Shown piece after piece: positions 52,158 through 61,143 of a DNA stretch of 64,000 nucleotides. Within the stretch, counting starts at the first letter, position 1. Each line of letters opens with the position of its first letter. The translations under genes and the position numbers were made by a program. The stretch comes from Paracoccus sp. JM45 (lineage in GTDB: Bacteria; Pseudomonadota; Alphaproteobacteria; Rhodobacterales; Rhodobacteraceae), in assembly GCF_003590715.1 (NCBI RefSeq), contig NZ_QQVY01000007.1, positions 1 to 64,000 of the forward strand. The letters are read 5' to 3'. Under the pieces are notes generated by a model. That model saw only the letters and a program-made list of their open reading frames with translations, did not search any database and was not told where the DNA came from.

Positions 52158-52194
52158 CCCTTCGGCGTTTTGCTTGGCAGAACGCCGAAGGGAA
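52158..52194 (+). terminator. Strong hairpin after YHYH gene B
   Basis: TCCCTTCGGCGTT (52158-52170) and AACGCCGAAGGGA (52182-52194) are a perfect 13-bp stem over an 11-nt loop, 16 bp after the stop. No clear T-tract follows. Most likely transcript end of the YHYH gene. Confidence 0.7.
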
Positions 52195-52336
52195 TGACGC
52201 GGTCATATGGCCGTTAGCTGTATGGTTCGGGGTTAGGATAGGTCCACGCGCCAATGCAGGTCGATATCAGGGCCATTATCCGTCTGATGCCGTTTCCTGG
52301 TGAAAAACGGTAAAATTTTAATCCACATAAAAAATC

Positions 52337-52363
52337 ACGGTCAATCTGTAACAGAATGACCGT
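52337..52363. promoter_or_regulatory. 27-bp near-perfect palindrome upstream of YHS gene
   Basis: The outer arms ACGGTCA/TGACCGT and inner arms TCTGT/ACAGA are centred on one base, with only one mismatched pair over 13. It ends 40 bp before the YHS start codon (52404). Symmetry and position fit an operator for a dimeric regulator; a small RNA hairpin is the alternative. The word TCTGTAAC also occurs at 51079-51086 just before YHYH gene B. Confidence 0.55.
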
Positions 52364-52403
52364 AGCCGACGAAAGGCCCTGTACACCGTGTCAGGAGCTT
52401 TCG

Positions 52404-52925
52404 ATGTTCAGAACAACCGCGCTTACTCTTGCAATTTCGGTCGGCATGGCGGGAACAGTTTTCGCAGGGCCGCAATATCTGGACCGGACGGGCTATGCCG
52501 TATCCGGCTATGATGTCGTCTCCTATTTCGACCTGACGCAGGCTGAAATCGGTGGGGAACAGCCAGCACCATTGGCTGGAAAGGCAGAATTTACCGCCGA
52601 CTATAACGACGCGACTTTCGCATTTGCATCCAAGGAAAACCGCGCCCGCTTTCAGGCTGATCCCGCCGCCTATGTGCCGCAATATGACGGGCATTGTGCC
52701 TATGGGGTTGCTGTCGGGTCAAAGGTTCCCGGCAATCCGAACCTGTGGCGGATTATCGATAACAAGCTTTACTTGAATATCACCGAGGATGTGGTTGACA
52801 CTTGGGAAGAGGATATTCCCGGATATCTGGACACCTCGGAAGAAGAATGGGCCGGTCTTGAAGCGGAAAAAGCGTCACGGGGCCGTATTCCCGGTTTCCA
52901 GTCGCAGGCACCGGCCGAAAACTGA
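52404..52925 (+). CDS. Exported YHS-domain protein
   Basis: This 173-residue protein has a signal peptide (MFRTTALTLAISVGMAGTVF) and a YHS-like domain: YAVSGYDVVSYFDLTQAEIG, FTADYNDATFAFASKENRAR, FQADPAAYVPQYDGHCAYGV, GNPNLWRIIDNKLYLNIT. The single Cys in GHCAYGVA is typical of this exported YHS group, which occurs near metal and redox genes. The start at 52404 follows CAGGAG. The C-terminal 40 residues are acidic and probably disordered. Likely part of the same envelope response as the YHYH proteins, by position. Confidence 0.85.
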   Translation: MFRTTALTLAISVGMAGTVFAGPQYLDRTGYAVSGYDVVSYFDLTQAEIGGEQPAPLAGKAEFTADYNDATFAFASKENRARFQADPAAYVPQYDGHCAYGVAVGSKVPGNPNLWRIIDNKLYLNITEDVVDTWEEDIPGYLDTSEEEWAGLEAEKASRGRIPGFQSQAPAEN

Positions 52926-52955
52926 CCGGCCAGAACAAATGATTGGACATATTGC

Positions 52956-54221
52956 GTGACCGAAAGCGCCGCTTCGAACAACGAAAATGCGCAGGCCCTT
53001 GCTGGTCTGCGCGTTCTGGATCTGTCGCGTATTCTTGCGGGCCCCACCGCGACGCAATTGCTGGCGGACCTCGGGGCCGAGGTGATCAAGATAGAACGCC
53101 CCGGCGCGGGCGATGACACAAGGGGCTGGGGCCCGCCATTCGTTTGTGATGCCGAAGGTCAAGAGACGCGTGAAAGTGCCTATTATATGTCGGCAAACCG
53201 CGGCAAACATTCTGTCGCGGTCAATATTGCCGATCCGCGCGGGCAGGATGTGATCCGGCAGCTTGCTGCGACCTGCGATATCGTGGTCGAGAATTTCAAG
53301 GCCGGCGATCTGGCACGCTATGGTCTTGATTATTCCACGCTGAAAAAGATCAATCCGCGGTTGGTCTATTGTTCGATTTCCGGCTTCGGCCAGACGGGAC
53401 CGAATGCCGGACGGGCCGGATATGATTTTCTGGTACAGGGCGAAGCCGGTTTGATGAGCCTGACAGGCAATGCCGACGGTCCGCCAATGAAGGCTGGTGT
53501 CGGCATCGCGGATTTGCTGTGCGGAATGTATGCAACCGTCGGGATTCTGGCCGCGGTTCAGGCTCGGCACACCTCGGGGGTGGGGCAGTATATTGACATC
53601 TCGTTGATGGATGCGCAGATCGCTATGCTGGTCAATCAGGGTGTGGCGCATCTGACCGATGGACAGGTTCCACCGCGGCGTGGCAATGACCATCCGACCA
53701 TCGTTCCCTATGGCACCTTTCCGACGCTTGACGGCACATTTATTCTGGCGGTCGGCAATGACGGTCAGTTTGAACGCTTTGTGACCCAAGCCGGTGCCCC
53801 CGGTCTGGCAACCGACCCGCGCTTTGCCACCAACAGGGCGCGTGTATGCAACCGTGATGTCCTGATCCCTCTAATCTCGGCGTTTACTGCGGGCCTCAGC
53901 GCCGAAAATTGGCTATCGGTGTGTAAGGCGCATAATATTCCCGCAGGGCCCGTGAATGATCTGGCGCAGGTATTTGCCAGCGAACAGGTGGCTGCACGCC
54001 AGATGAAGATAAGCCTGCCGCATCCCGTGGCGGAAAAAGGCTATGTCGATTTGATAGGCAATCCGCTGAAAATGTCGGACACTCCGGTAAAATATACCAA
54101 AGCGCCACCGATGCTGGGGCAGGATACCATCAGGATTCTGGCCGATCAGTTGGGATTAAGTGATGAAACCCTTCGGGATCTGGCCGGCTCCGGCGTGATT
54201 GAAGGACATTTTAAAGAATGA
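52956..54221 (+). CDS. Family III CoA-transferase (CaiB/BaiF)
   Basis: This 421-residue protein has LRVLDLSRILAGPTATQLLA, DLGAEVIKIERPGAGDDTRG, YMSANRGKHSVAVNIAD, SISGFGQTGPNAGRAGYDFL and catalytic Asp186 in KAGVGIADLLCGMYA. It is more like succinyl-CoA/glutarate- or formyl-type transferases than the operon copy at 12626. GTG is the start. The stop overlaps the start of the ThDP enzyme gene by 4 bp, so the CoA ester made here is probably used by that enzyme, as in the formyl-CoA transferase/oxalyl-CoA decarboxylase pair. That substrate is an inference. Confidence 0.9.
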   Translation: MTESAASNNENAQALAGLRVLDLSRILAGPTATQLLADLGAEVIKIERPGAGDDTRGWGPPFVCDAEGQETRESAYYMSANRGKHSVAVNIADPRGQDVIRQLAATCDIVVENFKAGDLARYGLDYSTLKKINPRLVYCSISGFGQTGPNAGRAGYDFLVQGEAGLMSLTGNADGPPMKAGVGIADLLCGMYATVGILAAVQARHTSGVGQYIDISLMDAQIAMLVNQGVAHLTDGQVPPRRGNDHPTIVPYGTFPTLDGTFILAVGNDGQFERFVTQAGAPGLATDPRFATNRARVCNRDVLIPLISAFTAGLSAENWLSVCKAHNIPAGPVNDLAQVFASEQVAARQMKISLPHPVAEKGYVDLIGNPLKMSDTPVKYTKAPPMLGQDTIRILADQLGLSDETLRDLAGSGVIEGHFKE

Positions 54222-55831
54222 CGACAACAGGCGCGGATATTATCGGGGCCTCGCTGGCGAAGGCCGGTGCCAGCCATGCGTTCGGCATTCCCGGAGGCGA
54301 GGTTCTGGCCCTGATGCAAGGACTGGATCAGGCGGGTCTGACATTTGTTTTGGTCAAGCATGAAAACGGCGGCGGCTTCATGGCCGAAGGGCTGTGGCAC
54401 ACCACCGGCGCATTGCCGGTGCTGGTTGCGACATTGGGGCCGGGTGTCGCGAATGCGGTCAATGTGATTGCCAACGCCATGCAGGATCGCGTGCCGATGA
54501 TCTTCCTGACCGGTTGCGTCGATGCGGCCGAAGCGGAAACCTATACCCATCAGGTCTTCGATCATCAGGCGATGTTGCGACCGATTGTCAAAGGCAGCTT
54601 CCGCTTGGCCGCGGGCGCGGTTGGCGCGGGAATGGCCAAGGCGATTGCGCTGGCAACCTCGGGGCAGCCGGGGCCGGTGCATGTCGATGTGCCGATCGGC
54701 GTGGCCGAGGGTGTCATGGATGAAACGCCCGTGGCGCAAGCATTACCAAGCTACGCGGGTCACCCCCCTGCTGCTGCAATGCAAGCAGCGTTGCAGGCGC
54801 TTACCCAAGCACGACATCCGATCGCCATTGCGGGGGTTGATGCGGTCAATGAAGGGGCTGGCGATATGGTCAGCAGTTTTTGCCGCATTCATAATATTCC
54901 GCTGATGACCACCTATAAGGGCAAGGGCCTGATGGATGAAGGCGATCCGTTATGTCTTGGCGGCACGGGTCTATCCCCGAAAGCAGATGGCATCCTGATG
55001 CCGCTAATGGCGCAATCCGACTGTATCCTATTGCTGGGATACGACCCGATCGAGATGCGGATCGGATGGCGTAATCCTTGGCGTGATGATCAAACGGTGA
55101 TTGAGGTTGCTCCCTGTGCCAGAACCCACGGGATGCATCATGCCGATCATCTGCTGATCGGCAATCTTGTGGAAACACTGCCATCATTATCGCATAACGC
55201 ACCGACGCGTTGGCCTGACAATGCGCCGGCAATCGCGCGTGATGCATTGAAGGATGCCTTCGGGACCCGCGATCACTGGGGTCCGCATCAGGTGTTCGCA
55301 ACGCTGCGGGATGCGATGCCCGCCAACACGATCATCACCGCCGACAGCGGCGCGCATCGCATTCTTGTCAGCCAGATGTGGGAATGCCCGACGCCGCGCA
55401 GTATGCTGCAATCCTCGGGGTTGTGCACCATGGCATGTGCCGTGCCATTGGCCGCCGGCGCGAAAATGGGCCGTCCCGATGTTCCCGTGCTTGCGTTTGT
55501 CGGTGATGCAGGGCTGGAAATGGGCGCGGGTGAACTGGCGTCACTGATGGGGCATAATCTGCCGATTGTCATCTGTGTCTTGGTGGATGACAGCCTGTCG
55601 CTGATCGAATTAAAGCAACGCGGCACAAAACGCCCCAATCTTGGCGTTGATTTCGGTGCAGATCAGACCGGCACCGATTTTGCTGTCCTTGCCCGCGCCT
55701 TTGGGGGGCATGGTGTAACAGTCACCGATCGCGACGATCTTGCATCCGAAGCTGCCGCGGCCCTGACGCGCGACCGCTTCACGCTGATCGCGGCCCGCAT
55801 ACCCAAACGCGCATATGACGGCGCTTTTTGA
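54218..55831 (+). CDS. Thiamine-diphosphate-dependent enzyme (acetolactate synthase-like)
   Basis: This 537-residue three-domain ThDP enzyme shows GADIIGASLAKAGASHAFGI with the catalytic Glu49 in VKHENGGGFMAEG, ATLGPGVANAVNVIANAMQD, the middle domain GKGLMDEGDPLCLGGTGLS, and the cofactor motif GDAGLEMGAGELASLMGHNL ending in VLVDDS (Asp where many have Asn). It could be a decarboxylase, lyase or synthase. Coupling to a CoA-transferase gene favours a 2-hydroxyacyl- or oxalyl-CoA-type reaction, but length and motif do not decide. It precedes the TTC38-like gene by 128 bp. Confidence 0.82.
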   Translation: MTTTGADIIGASLAKAGASHAFGIPGGEVLALMQGLDQAGLTFVLVKHENGGGFMAEGLWHTTGALPVLVATLGPGVANAVNVIANAMQDRVPMIFLTGCVDAAEAETYTHQVFDHQAMLRPIVKGSFRLAAGAVGAGMAKAIALATSGQPGPVHVDVPIGVAEGVMDETPVAQALPSYAGHPPAAAMQAALQALTQARHPIAIAGVDAVNEGAGDMVSSFCRIHNIPLMTTYKGKGLMDEGDPLCLGGTGLSPKADGILMPLMAQSDCILLLGYDPIEMRIGWRNPWRDDQTVIEVAPCARTHGMHHADHLLIGNLVETLPSLSHNAPTRWPDNAPAIARDALKDAFGTRDHWGPHQVFATLRDAMPANTIITADSGAHRILVSQMWECPTPRSMLQSSGLCTMACAVPLAAGAKMGRPDVPVLAFVGDAGLEMGAGELASLMGHNLPIVICVLVDDSLSLIELKQRGTKRPNLGVDFGADQTGTDFAVLARAFGGHGVTVTDRDDLASEAAAALTRDRFTLIAARIPKRAYDGAF

Positions 55832-55959
55832 ATACCACGAACGTCCGTGAAACCACTGGCCGCTATGTAACAAAATGAGTGCAGCGCACGAATAGAAGCC
55901 TACCAATTGCCGCATTTCGACGTGGTGATCTGTCCTGATACCCTTTGAAAGGTTTGCAC

Positions 55960-57294
55960 ATGCCCATTTCTGATGACCTGAGTGGAGTGCCTACCTCGCT
56001 TCCGCCTACACTGATCGGCGATTGGAACGCGGTGATCCATGGTGTCCTGTCCCATTCCGCGAGCACGGGTCCGGCATTGAACAAGGTCTTGGCGGCGGCC
56101 CCCGATTTTGCCTTGGGGCAAGCCATTCGCGGATTGTCATGCATGCTGCTGGGCCGGTCGGAAATGGTCGTCGTTGCGCGGCAAGCCCACACCGAGGCAC
56201 TTACAGGGGCCCCTGGCACCGCGCGTGAAATGGCCTTTGTTCATGCCTTGGGCGACTGGCTGGACGGTCGCCCCTCGGGGGCAACAGGGCGTCTGCAGGT
56301 TGTTCTGGACGCGAACCTCCGCGATGCTTTGGTCATGAAACTGCTTCAGGGCATCCATTTCATCATGGGCCGCCCCGGCGAAATGCGTCAATCGATCGAG
56401 GATGTCATCGGCGCATGGGATGACCACCCGTGGCGTGGCTATCTGCTGGGGTGCCACGCTTTTACATTAGAGGAAACCGGTGAATATGCCGCCGCCGAAC
56501 GTGCCGGTCGCGACGGTCTTGTGCTGGCCCCCGATGATGCATGGGGGCTGCACGCCGTGGCGCATGTCTTCGATATGACAGGTCGCGCCCGTGCGGGGCT
56601 GGATTTTCTGACCGGTCGCGAACAATCGTGGGCGCATTGCAACAATTTCCGGTATCACGTCTGGTGGCACCGCGCTTTGATGCATCTGGATCTGGGTGAA
56701 TATGATGCGGCGCTGGCGTTATATGATGCCGATATCCGCAATGATAAGACCGACGATTATCGTGACATCGCCAATGCGGCTTCGCTTTTGTCCCGGCTGG
56801 ATCTAGATGGCATTGATGTCGGTGACCGATGGGAAGAACTTGCCGTTCTGTCCGAACATCGCGCACAGGACGGCTGTCTTGCCTTTGCGGATCTGCACTA
56901 CATGCTTGCCCTTTGCGGAGGTGATCGGGATGAGGCTGCGGCCGGTCTGATTGCACGGATGCACCACAGCCAAAGCACATCCGAGGCCGACCAAATTATG
57001 GCCCATCCCGGCCTGAAACTGGCACAGGGTTTGCAAGCGTTCGCAAATGGCGAATATTCTAGCGCATGGCAGCATCTGAATGCCGGTCACGCGGATATGC
57101 TGTCTATCGGTGGCAGCCACGCGCAGCGCGATGTTTTTGACCGCGTCACCATCGAGGCGGCGCTTCGTGGCGGACATCTGGACGCCGCCGAGGGATTGCT
57201 GCGCGGCCGCATGGACCTGCGCGGTGGCAATGAAGACGGCTATGCAGCCGCGCGCCTTTCACTGATACACACAGCCAGAAGGCAGGCCGTCTGA
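55960..57294 (+). CDS. TTC38-like tetratricopeptide protein
   Basis: This 444-residue soluble protein has no signal peptide. Helical repeats are visible as FALGQAIRGLSCMLLGRSEM, HPWRGYLLGCHAFTLEETGE, LVLAPDDAWGLHAVAHVFDM, HVWWHRALMHLDLGEYDAAL and FADLHYMLALCGGDRDEA. This order matches the TTC38/STARD-like family (typical length 440-470). Function of the family is unknown. The start at 55960 follows GAAAGG; an in-frame ATG 15 bp earlier lacks a site. Ends 1 bp before the OpgC-type gene. Confidence 0.83.
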   Translation: MPISDDLSGVPTSLPPTLIGDWNAVIHGVLSHSASTGPALNKVLAAAPDFALGQAIRGLSCMLLGRSEMVVVARQAHTEALTGAPGTAREMAFVHALGDWLDGRPSGATGRLQVVLDANLRDALVMKLLQGIHFIMGRPGEMRQSIEDVIGAWDDHPWRGYLLGCHAFTLEETGEYAAAERAGRDGLVLAPDDAWGLHAVAHVFDMTGRARAGLDFLTGREQSWAHCNNFRYHVWWHRALMHLDLGEYDAALALYDADIRNDKTDDYRDIANAASLLSRLDLDGIDVGDRWEELAVLSEHRAQDGCLAFADLHYMLALCGGDRDEAAAGLIARMHHSQSTSEADQIMAHPGLKLAQGLQAFANGEYSSAWQHLNAGHADMLSIGGSHAQRDVFDRVTIEAALRGGHLDAAEGLLRGRMDLRGGNEDGYAAARLSLIHTARRQAV

Positions 57295-57295
57295 T

Positions 57296-58450
57296 ATGAC
57301 GACAACGACACAGAGGGTGGGTAGAAAACGCGACCCCCGTTTGGATTTTTTTCGCGGCATCGGCATGTTTATCATCCTGATTGCTCATATAAGCCGCAAT
57401 CCATGGACCTTATGGATACCGGCGCGCTTCGGCTTTTCTGATGCCACCGAGATTTTTGTGTTCTGTTCCGGCATGGCCTCGGCATTGGCATTCGGCGCAA
57501 TCTTCAGCCGCGCAGGATGGCTGATGGGTGCTTTACGGATCGCCCATCGGGTATGGCAGGTCTATTGGGTGCATATGGGCGTCTTTTTCGTGACGCTGAC
57601 CCTGATGTTGACCCTGAACGAAACAGGCCTTTTCCCGCGGAACGAGGTCAGCGCATTAAATTTGAATCATTTCCTGAACAATGCAGGTCCGAACCTGATC
57701 GGCCTGTTTACCCTGACCTATGTGCCGAACTACTTTGACATCCTGCCGATGTATATCGTCATCCTGATGCTGATTCCGGTGATGATGGCCTTTGCCAAAG
57801 TCGATCCACGTCTGGCCATCGGCGCAAGCATCGGTCTGTGGATTGCAGCCACCGCAGGTCTTAGCCTGCCAGCCGAATTGTGGTTCGAAAAGCCGTCGAC
57901 CCGCGCGTGGTTTTTTAACCCGTTTGCATGGCAGCTGATCTTCTTCGCCGGTTTTGCATTCATGCTGGGTTGGATACCGGCCCCACCAGTCCGGCGCTGG
58001 CTGATCTGGCTGGCAATCGCGGTCGTCATCCTGTCTGTCCCCTTTGCATGGTACAAGATCATCAATATGTCAGAGTTTGTGCGGGAATGGCGGGGTGACT
58101 GGCGGATACTGATCAGCAAATCCGACTTTGGCATATTCCGCTTTATGCATTTTCTGGCTTTGGCCTATCTGGCCTGGATCGCCGCAGGTCCGGGTGGTTC
58201 AAGACTTATCAGGGGGGGATGGCTTGGCCGGATTATCGGGATTGTATCACAGGTCGGTCAGCAATCCTTGGCAGTCTTTGCCGCCTCTATGGTGCTGGCC
58301 CGTGTGTTCGGTGCGATTTTCAGCGTTGTCGGCAACGGTCCCTTGGCGGCGCTTTTTGTCAATGTTCTAGGCGCGGCAACGATCATCGGGGTTGCAAAGC
58401 TGACGGCGTTTTTCAAGTCACAGCCATGGAAAGCGGCACGTCAGTTCTGA
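57296..58450 (+). CDS. opgC: OpgC-family membrane acyltransferase
   Basis: This 384-residue integral membrane protein has about ten membrane segments. The N-terminal DPRLDFFRGIGMFIILIAHI and FGFSDATEIFVFCSGMASAL blocks, then YWVHMGVFFVTLTLMLTLNE and NYFDILPMYIVILMLIPVMM, are typical of OpgC. That protein adds succinyl groups to periplasmic glucans. Other glucan genes are not nearby, so the acceptor is not proven. Ends at a perfect-stem terminator facing the glucose dehydrogenase gene. Confidence 0.88.
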   Translation: MTTTTQRVGRKRDPRLDFFRGIGMFIILIAHISRNPWTLWIPARFGFSDATEIFVFCSGMASALAFGAIFSRAGWLMGALRIAHRVWQVYWVHMGVFFVTLTLMLTLNETGLFPRNEVSALNLNHFLNNAGPNLIGLFTLTYVPNYFDILPMYIVILMLIPVMMAFAKVDPRLAIGASIGLWIAATAGLSLPAELWFEKPSTRAWFFNPFAWQLIFFAGFAFMLGWIPAPPVRRWLIWLAIAVVILSVPFAWYKIINMSEFVREWRGDWRILISKSDFGIFRFMHFLALAYLAWIAAGPGGSRLIRGGWLGRIIGIVSQVGQQSLAVFAASMVLARVFGAIFSVVGNGPLAALFVNVLGAATIIGVAKLTAFFKSQPWKAARQF

Positions 58451-58486
58451 CGGGTATTTATAGTACAAAATGGCGCAGACAGATAA

Positions 58487-58513
58487 GCGATGGCCGGTAT
58501 TACCGGCCATCGC
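58487..58513. terminator. Bidirectional terminator between opgC and glucose dehydrogenase genes
   Basis: GCGATGGCCGGTA (58487-58499) and TACCGGCCATCGC (58501-58513) are perfectly complementary around one central T. It serves the convergent opgC and glucose dehydrogenase genes. Confidence 0.8.
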
Positions 58514-58533
58514 ATTTATGCAGGTCCTTGGGC

Positions 58534-60696
58534 TTACTTTGGCAGCTTATAAGCGATAATTTCATCGCTTACGCCGGTTTCCATAAAGTGATGGCCACCA
58601 GCCGCGATCAGGACATATTGTTCGCCATCCACCTCATATGAAATGGGATTGGCCTGACCACCTGCTGGAAGAACATCGGACCACAGGGTCTCGCCTGTTT
58701 TCATGTCGATGGCGCGGAACATGTTATCAGTAGCGGCACCGATAAAGATCAAACCACCCGCCGTTGCAACCGGACCGCCATTGTTCGGCGTGCCGATTTT
58801 CAGTGGCAGTTTTGATGGAATGCCGAACGGGCCGTTGCGGCGCGCGGTGCCGATGGGCGTGTCCCACACAGGTTCGCCGGTGTCCAGATCGATGGCCGTA
58901 ATGCCGCCGTAAGGGGGTTGCGTGCATGGCATGCCGGTCAGTCCCGACCGCCAGCCGGCATTCACCGAAATCGCATAGGGTGCGCCGGCTTGCGGATCAC
59001 CTGCACCCTCAGCACCGCCTTCAGCCGCGCCTTCCAGTTCGTTGATGGGCTTCCATCCACGTTCATCCGCCTCTTCACGGGGCACAAGATGGTTCAGGTT
59101 CGGCACATCGTTATAATTGGCAATCAGCAAGTTACGTTCTAGGTCGATGGCAATCGATCCCCAGTCGCTGCCGCCGTTATAGCCGGGATACTGGATATAG
59201 GGTTCGGTCGAAGGCGGCGTCAGATAGCCGTCGTAATTCGCGCGACGGAACTGGATACGGCACCACAGTTGGTCAATCGGGGTGAAACCCCACATCCGCT
59301 TTTCAGTCAGCGGCGGTTTACGTAAGGTTGCCCATTCCGATACCGGCTGGCTGTCCGAAATAAAGTCAGGCTCGATATCACCTTTGGGGGCATCGGTGAT
59401 TTCACCGACGGGGGTGATCGCCTCGCCGGTCACGCGGTTCAGGATATAGATATCACCCTGCTTGGTCGTCAGCAGCAGCGCGGGCTGGCCCTGATAATCC
59501 AGCAAGGTCGGCTGCGAGCTGAGGTCATAGTCCCAGACATCATTGCGGACCGTTTGGAAGTGCCACAGTTCTTCGCCGGTCGATGCATCAAGCGCGACAA
59601 GCGAGGTAGCATATTCGTTTTCAACATCCGACCGGTTAGAGCCGTAGTAATCGACCGCCGAATTGCCCAATGGCAGATAGACGATACCACGTTCCTCATC
59701 CGCGCTGGCCGAAGTCCACATATTCGGCGTGCCGCGCGTATAGGTTTCGCCTTCGGGGGGGCCATTACGCATACGCTCGGGGTCCGCCAGATCCCACGCC
59801 CAGGCAAGCTCGCCGGTCTTTGCATCAAAGCCACGGATCACACCGGATGGTGCATTCTCGGCCTGTCCGTCTTTGACCTGCGCGCCCGTGACGATTACCC
59901 CGTTCACGACCGTCGGCTGTGCCGAAATGGCGTACCACCCCGGGACCTTTTCACCGATGCCGTCCCAAAGATCGACCGCACCATTGTTGCCGAAATCGGT
60001 GCAGGGTTCGCCGGTGGCCAGATCGACGGCGATCAGGCGGGCATCAATTGTGCCTTCGATGATTTTTACCTTACAGACATCGTCCTCTTCCAGATCGGGG
60101 TCGGTATAGGCGGCCACACCGCGGCAGGTTGCGCCGTAGGGGATTGCATCATTGCTGACACCGGGGTCATAGCGCCATTTTTCTTCGCCCGTGGCCGGAT
60201 CAATGGAAATCAATGTATTCATTGGCGAACACATGACCAGATTATCACCAATCTTCAGCGGGGTTGTCTCTGGCGAATACTTACCCTCTGCGCTGCCGGT
60301 CGGCATATCACCGGTATGATATACGAAGGCGCGTTCCAGATTGCTGACGTTTTCCGGCGTAATCTGGTCCAACGGCGAAAAGCGTTGTGCACTGCCGTCG
60401 CCACCGTAATAAGGCCAATCGGCCCCGACATCGACGGGCATCGCAGGCTGTGACGGGGCAGGCGTGTCCGAGGCGATGTCACTGGCCTCTGGCAACTCTC
60501 CGGTCGGTTCCTGCGCTGCGGGCGCAATCTGTTCAGCGTTTTCGGCAGGTGCGTTATAGGGCATCGCCTCTTGGTCGGTTTGCGATGTCTCGGCGGCACT
60601 ATCCTGAGCGAAGGCTATCGGCGCGGCAAAACTAAGCGCTGCGGCAAGCGCCAGTGCCGATGTCGTGCGAAGATGGGGGCGGGAACTGGATGTCAT
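58534..60696 (-). CDS. gcd: PQQ-dependent glucose dehydrogenase, catalytic part
   Basis: This 720-residue exported enzyme has a signal peptide (RTTSALALAAALSFAAPIAF) and a low-complexity linker (residues 30-95). The eight-bladed quinoprotein propeller follows: DWPYYGGDGSAQRFSPLDQI, SPETTPLKIGDNLVMCSPMN, DPGVSNDAIPYGATCRGVAA, GTPNMWTSASADEERGIVYL and GGLIFIGAATDNMFRAIDMK. The start at 60696 follows AGGAG. Typical membrane glucose dehydrogenases of about 800 residues carry five N-terminal membrane spans; here those are absent and supplied by the separate gene at 60757. It oxidises aldoses in the periplasm and passes electrons to ubiquinone. No PQQ synthesis genes are in the window. Confidence 0.88.
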   Translation of the reverse strand: MTSSSRPHLRTTSALALAAALSFAAPIAFAQDSAAETSQTDQEAMPYNAPAENAEQIAPAAQEPTGELPEASDIASDTPAPSQPAMPVDVGADWPYYGGDGSAQRFSPLDQITPENVSNLERAFVYHTGDMPTGSAEGKYSPETTPLKIGDNLVMCSPMNTLISIDPATGEEKWRYDPGVSNDAIPYGATCRGVAAYTDPDLEEDDVCKVKIIEGTIDARLIAVDLATGEPCTDFGNNGAVDLWDGIGEKVPGWYAISAQPTVVNGVIVTGAQVKDGQAENAPSGVIRGFDAKTGELAWAWDLADPERMRNGPPEGETYTRGTPNMWTSASADEERGIVYLPLGNSAVDYYGSNRSDVENEYATSLVALDASTGEELWHFQTVRNDVWDYDLSSQPTLLDYQGQPALLLTTKQGDIYILNRVTGEAITPVGEITDAPKGDIEPDFISDSQPVSEWATLRKPPLTEKRMWGFTPIDQLWCRIQFRRANYDGYLTPPSTEPYIQYPGYNGGSDWGSIAIDLERNLLIANYNDVPNLNHLVPREEADERGWKPINELEGAAEGGAEGAGDPQAGAPYAISVNAGWRSGLTGMPCTQPPYGGITAIDLDTGEPVWDTPIGTARRNGPFGIPSKLPLKIGTPNNGGPVATAGGLIFIGAATDNMFRAIDMKTGETLWSDVLPAGGQANPISYEVDGEQYVLIAAGGHHFMETGVSDEIIAYKLPK

Positions 60697-60756
60697 CGGT
60701 TTCTCCTGAGTCGGCAAGGCCGACGCAATCTGAAGAAGAATTCAGTCGGCAGTTGC

Positions 60757-61143
60757 TTAGTGGCGCAGCTGTCCGGCACGGGTTTGACCAGCACGGGTCA
60801 ATGCAGGGATACAAAGCAGCACTGCGACAAGGATAACCGTCGGGGACAGCATGCGCGGGACTTGCGCCCACAGATCACTGCCGCTTTCCCACCATGCCCA
60901 GACCATCGTCGCAGCCCAGATGGCGGCATAGATCCAGACAGCAAGTATATTGCCACGGTTCAGTAATGCGCCGGTGATCACCAGCCCCAGTCCCGCGATG
61001 CCGTAATACCAGCTGCCACCAAGGGCCATCAGCCACACGCCGCCCGAAAACAGAACTGCCCCGAAGAGGATGCAGACCCATGCAAGGATCCGAACGCCCC
61101 AACCGACCGGAGCACGTCTTTTAGTGATGCCGTCTGTCGCCAT
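60757..61143 (-). CDS. Separate membrane-anchor subunit of PQQ glucose dehydrogenase
   Basis: This 128-residue protein has four predicted membrane segments. GVWLMALGGSWYYGIAGLGL and LAVWIYAAIWAATMVWAWWE with SGSDLWAQVPRM closely follow the N-terminal anchor of E. coli Gcd (GGSWYY...WLYAALL...WE.G.D.WAL.PR). It lies 60 bp upstream of the propeller gene, on the same strand. It therefore supplies the quinone-binding anchor as a separate polypeptide. Start ATG at 61143. Function by homology to half of a known protein; assembly with the 58534 product is inferred. Confidence 0.85.
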   Translation of the reverse strand: MATDGITKRRAPVGWGVRILAWVCILFGAVLFSGGVWLMALGGSWYYGIAGLGLVITGALLNRGNILAVWIYAAIWAATMVWAWWESGSDLWAQVPRMLSPTVILVAVLLCIPALTRAGQTRAGQLRH

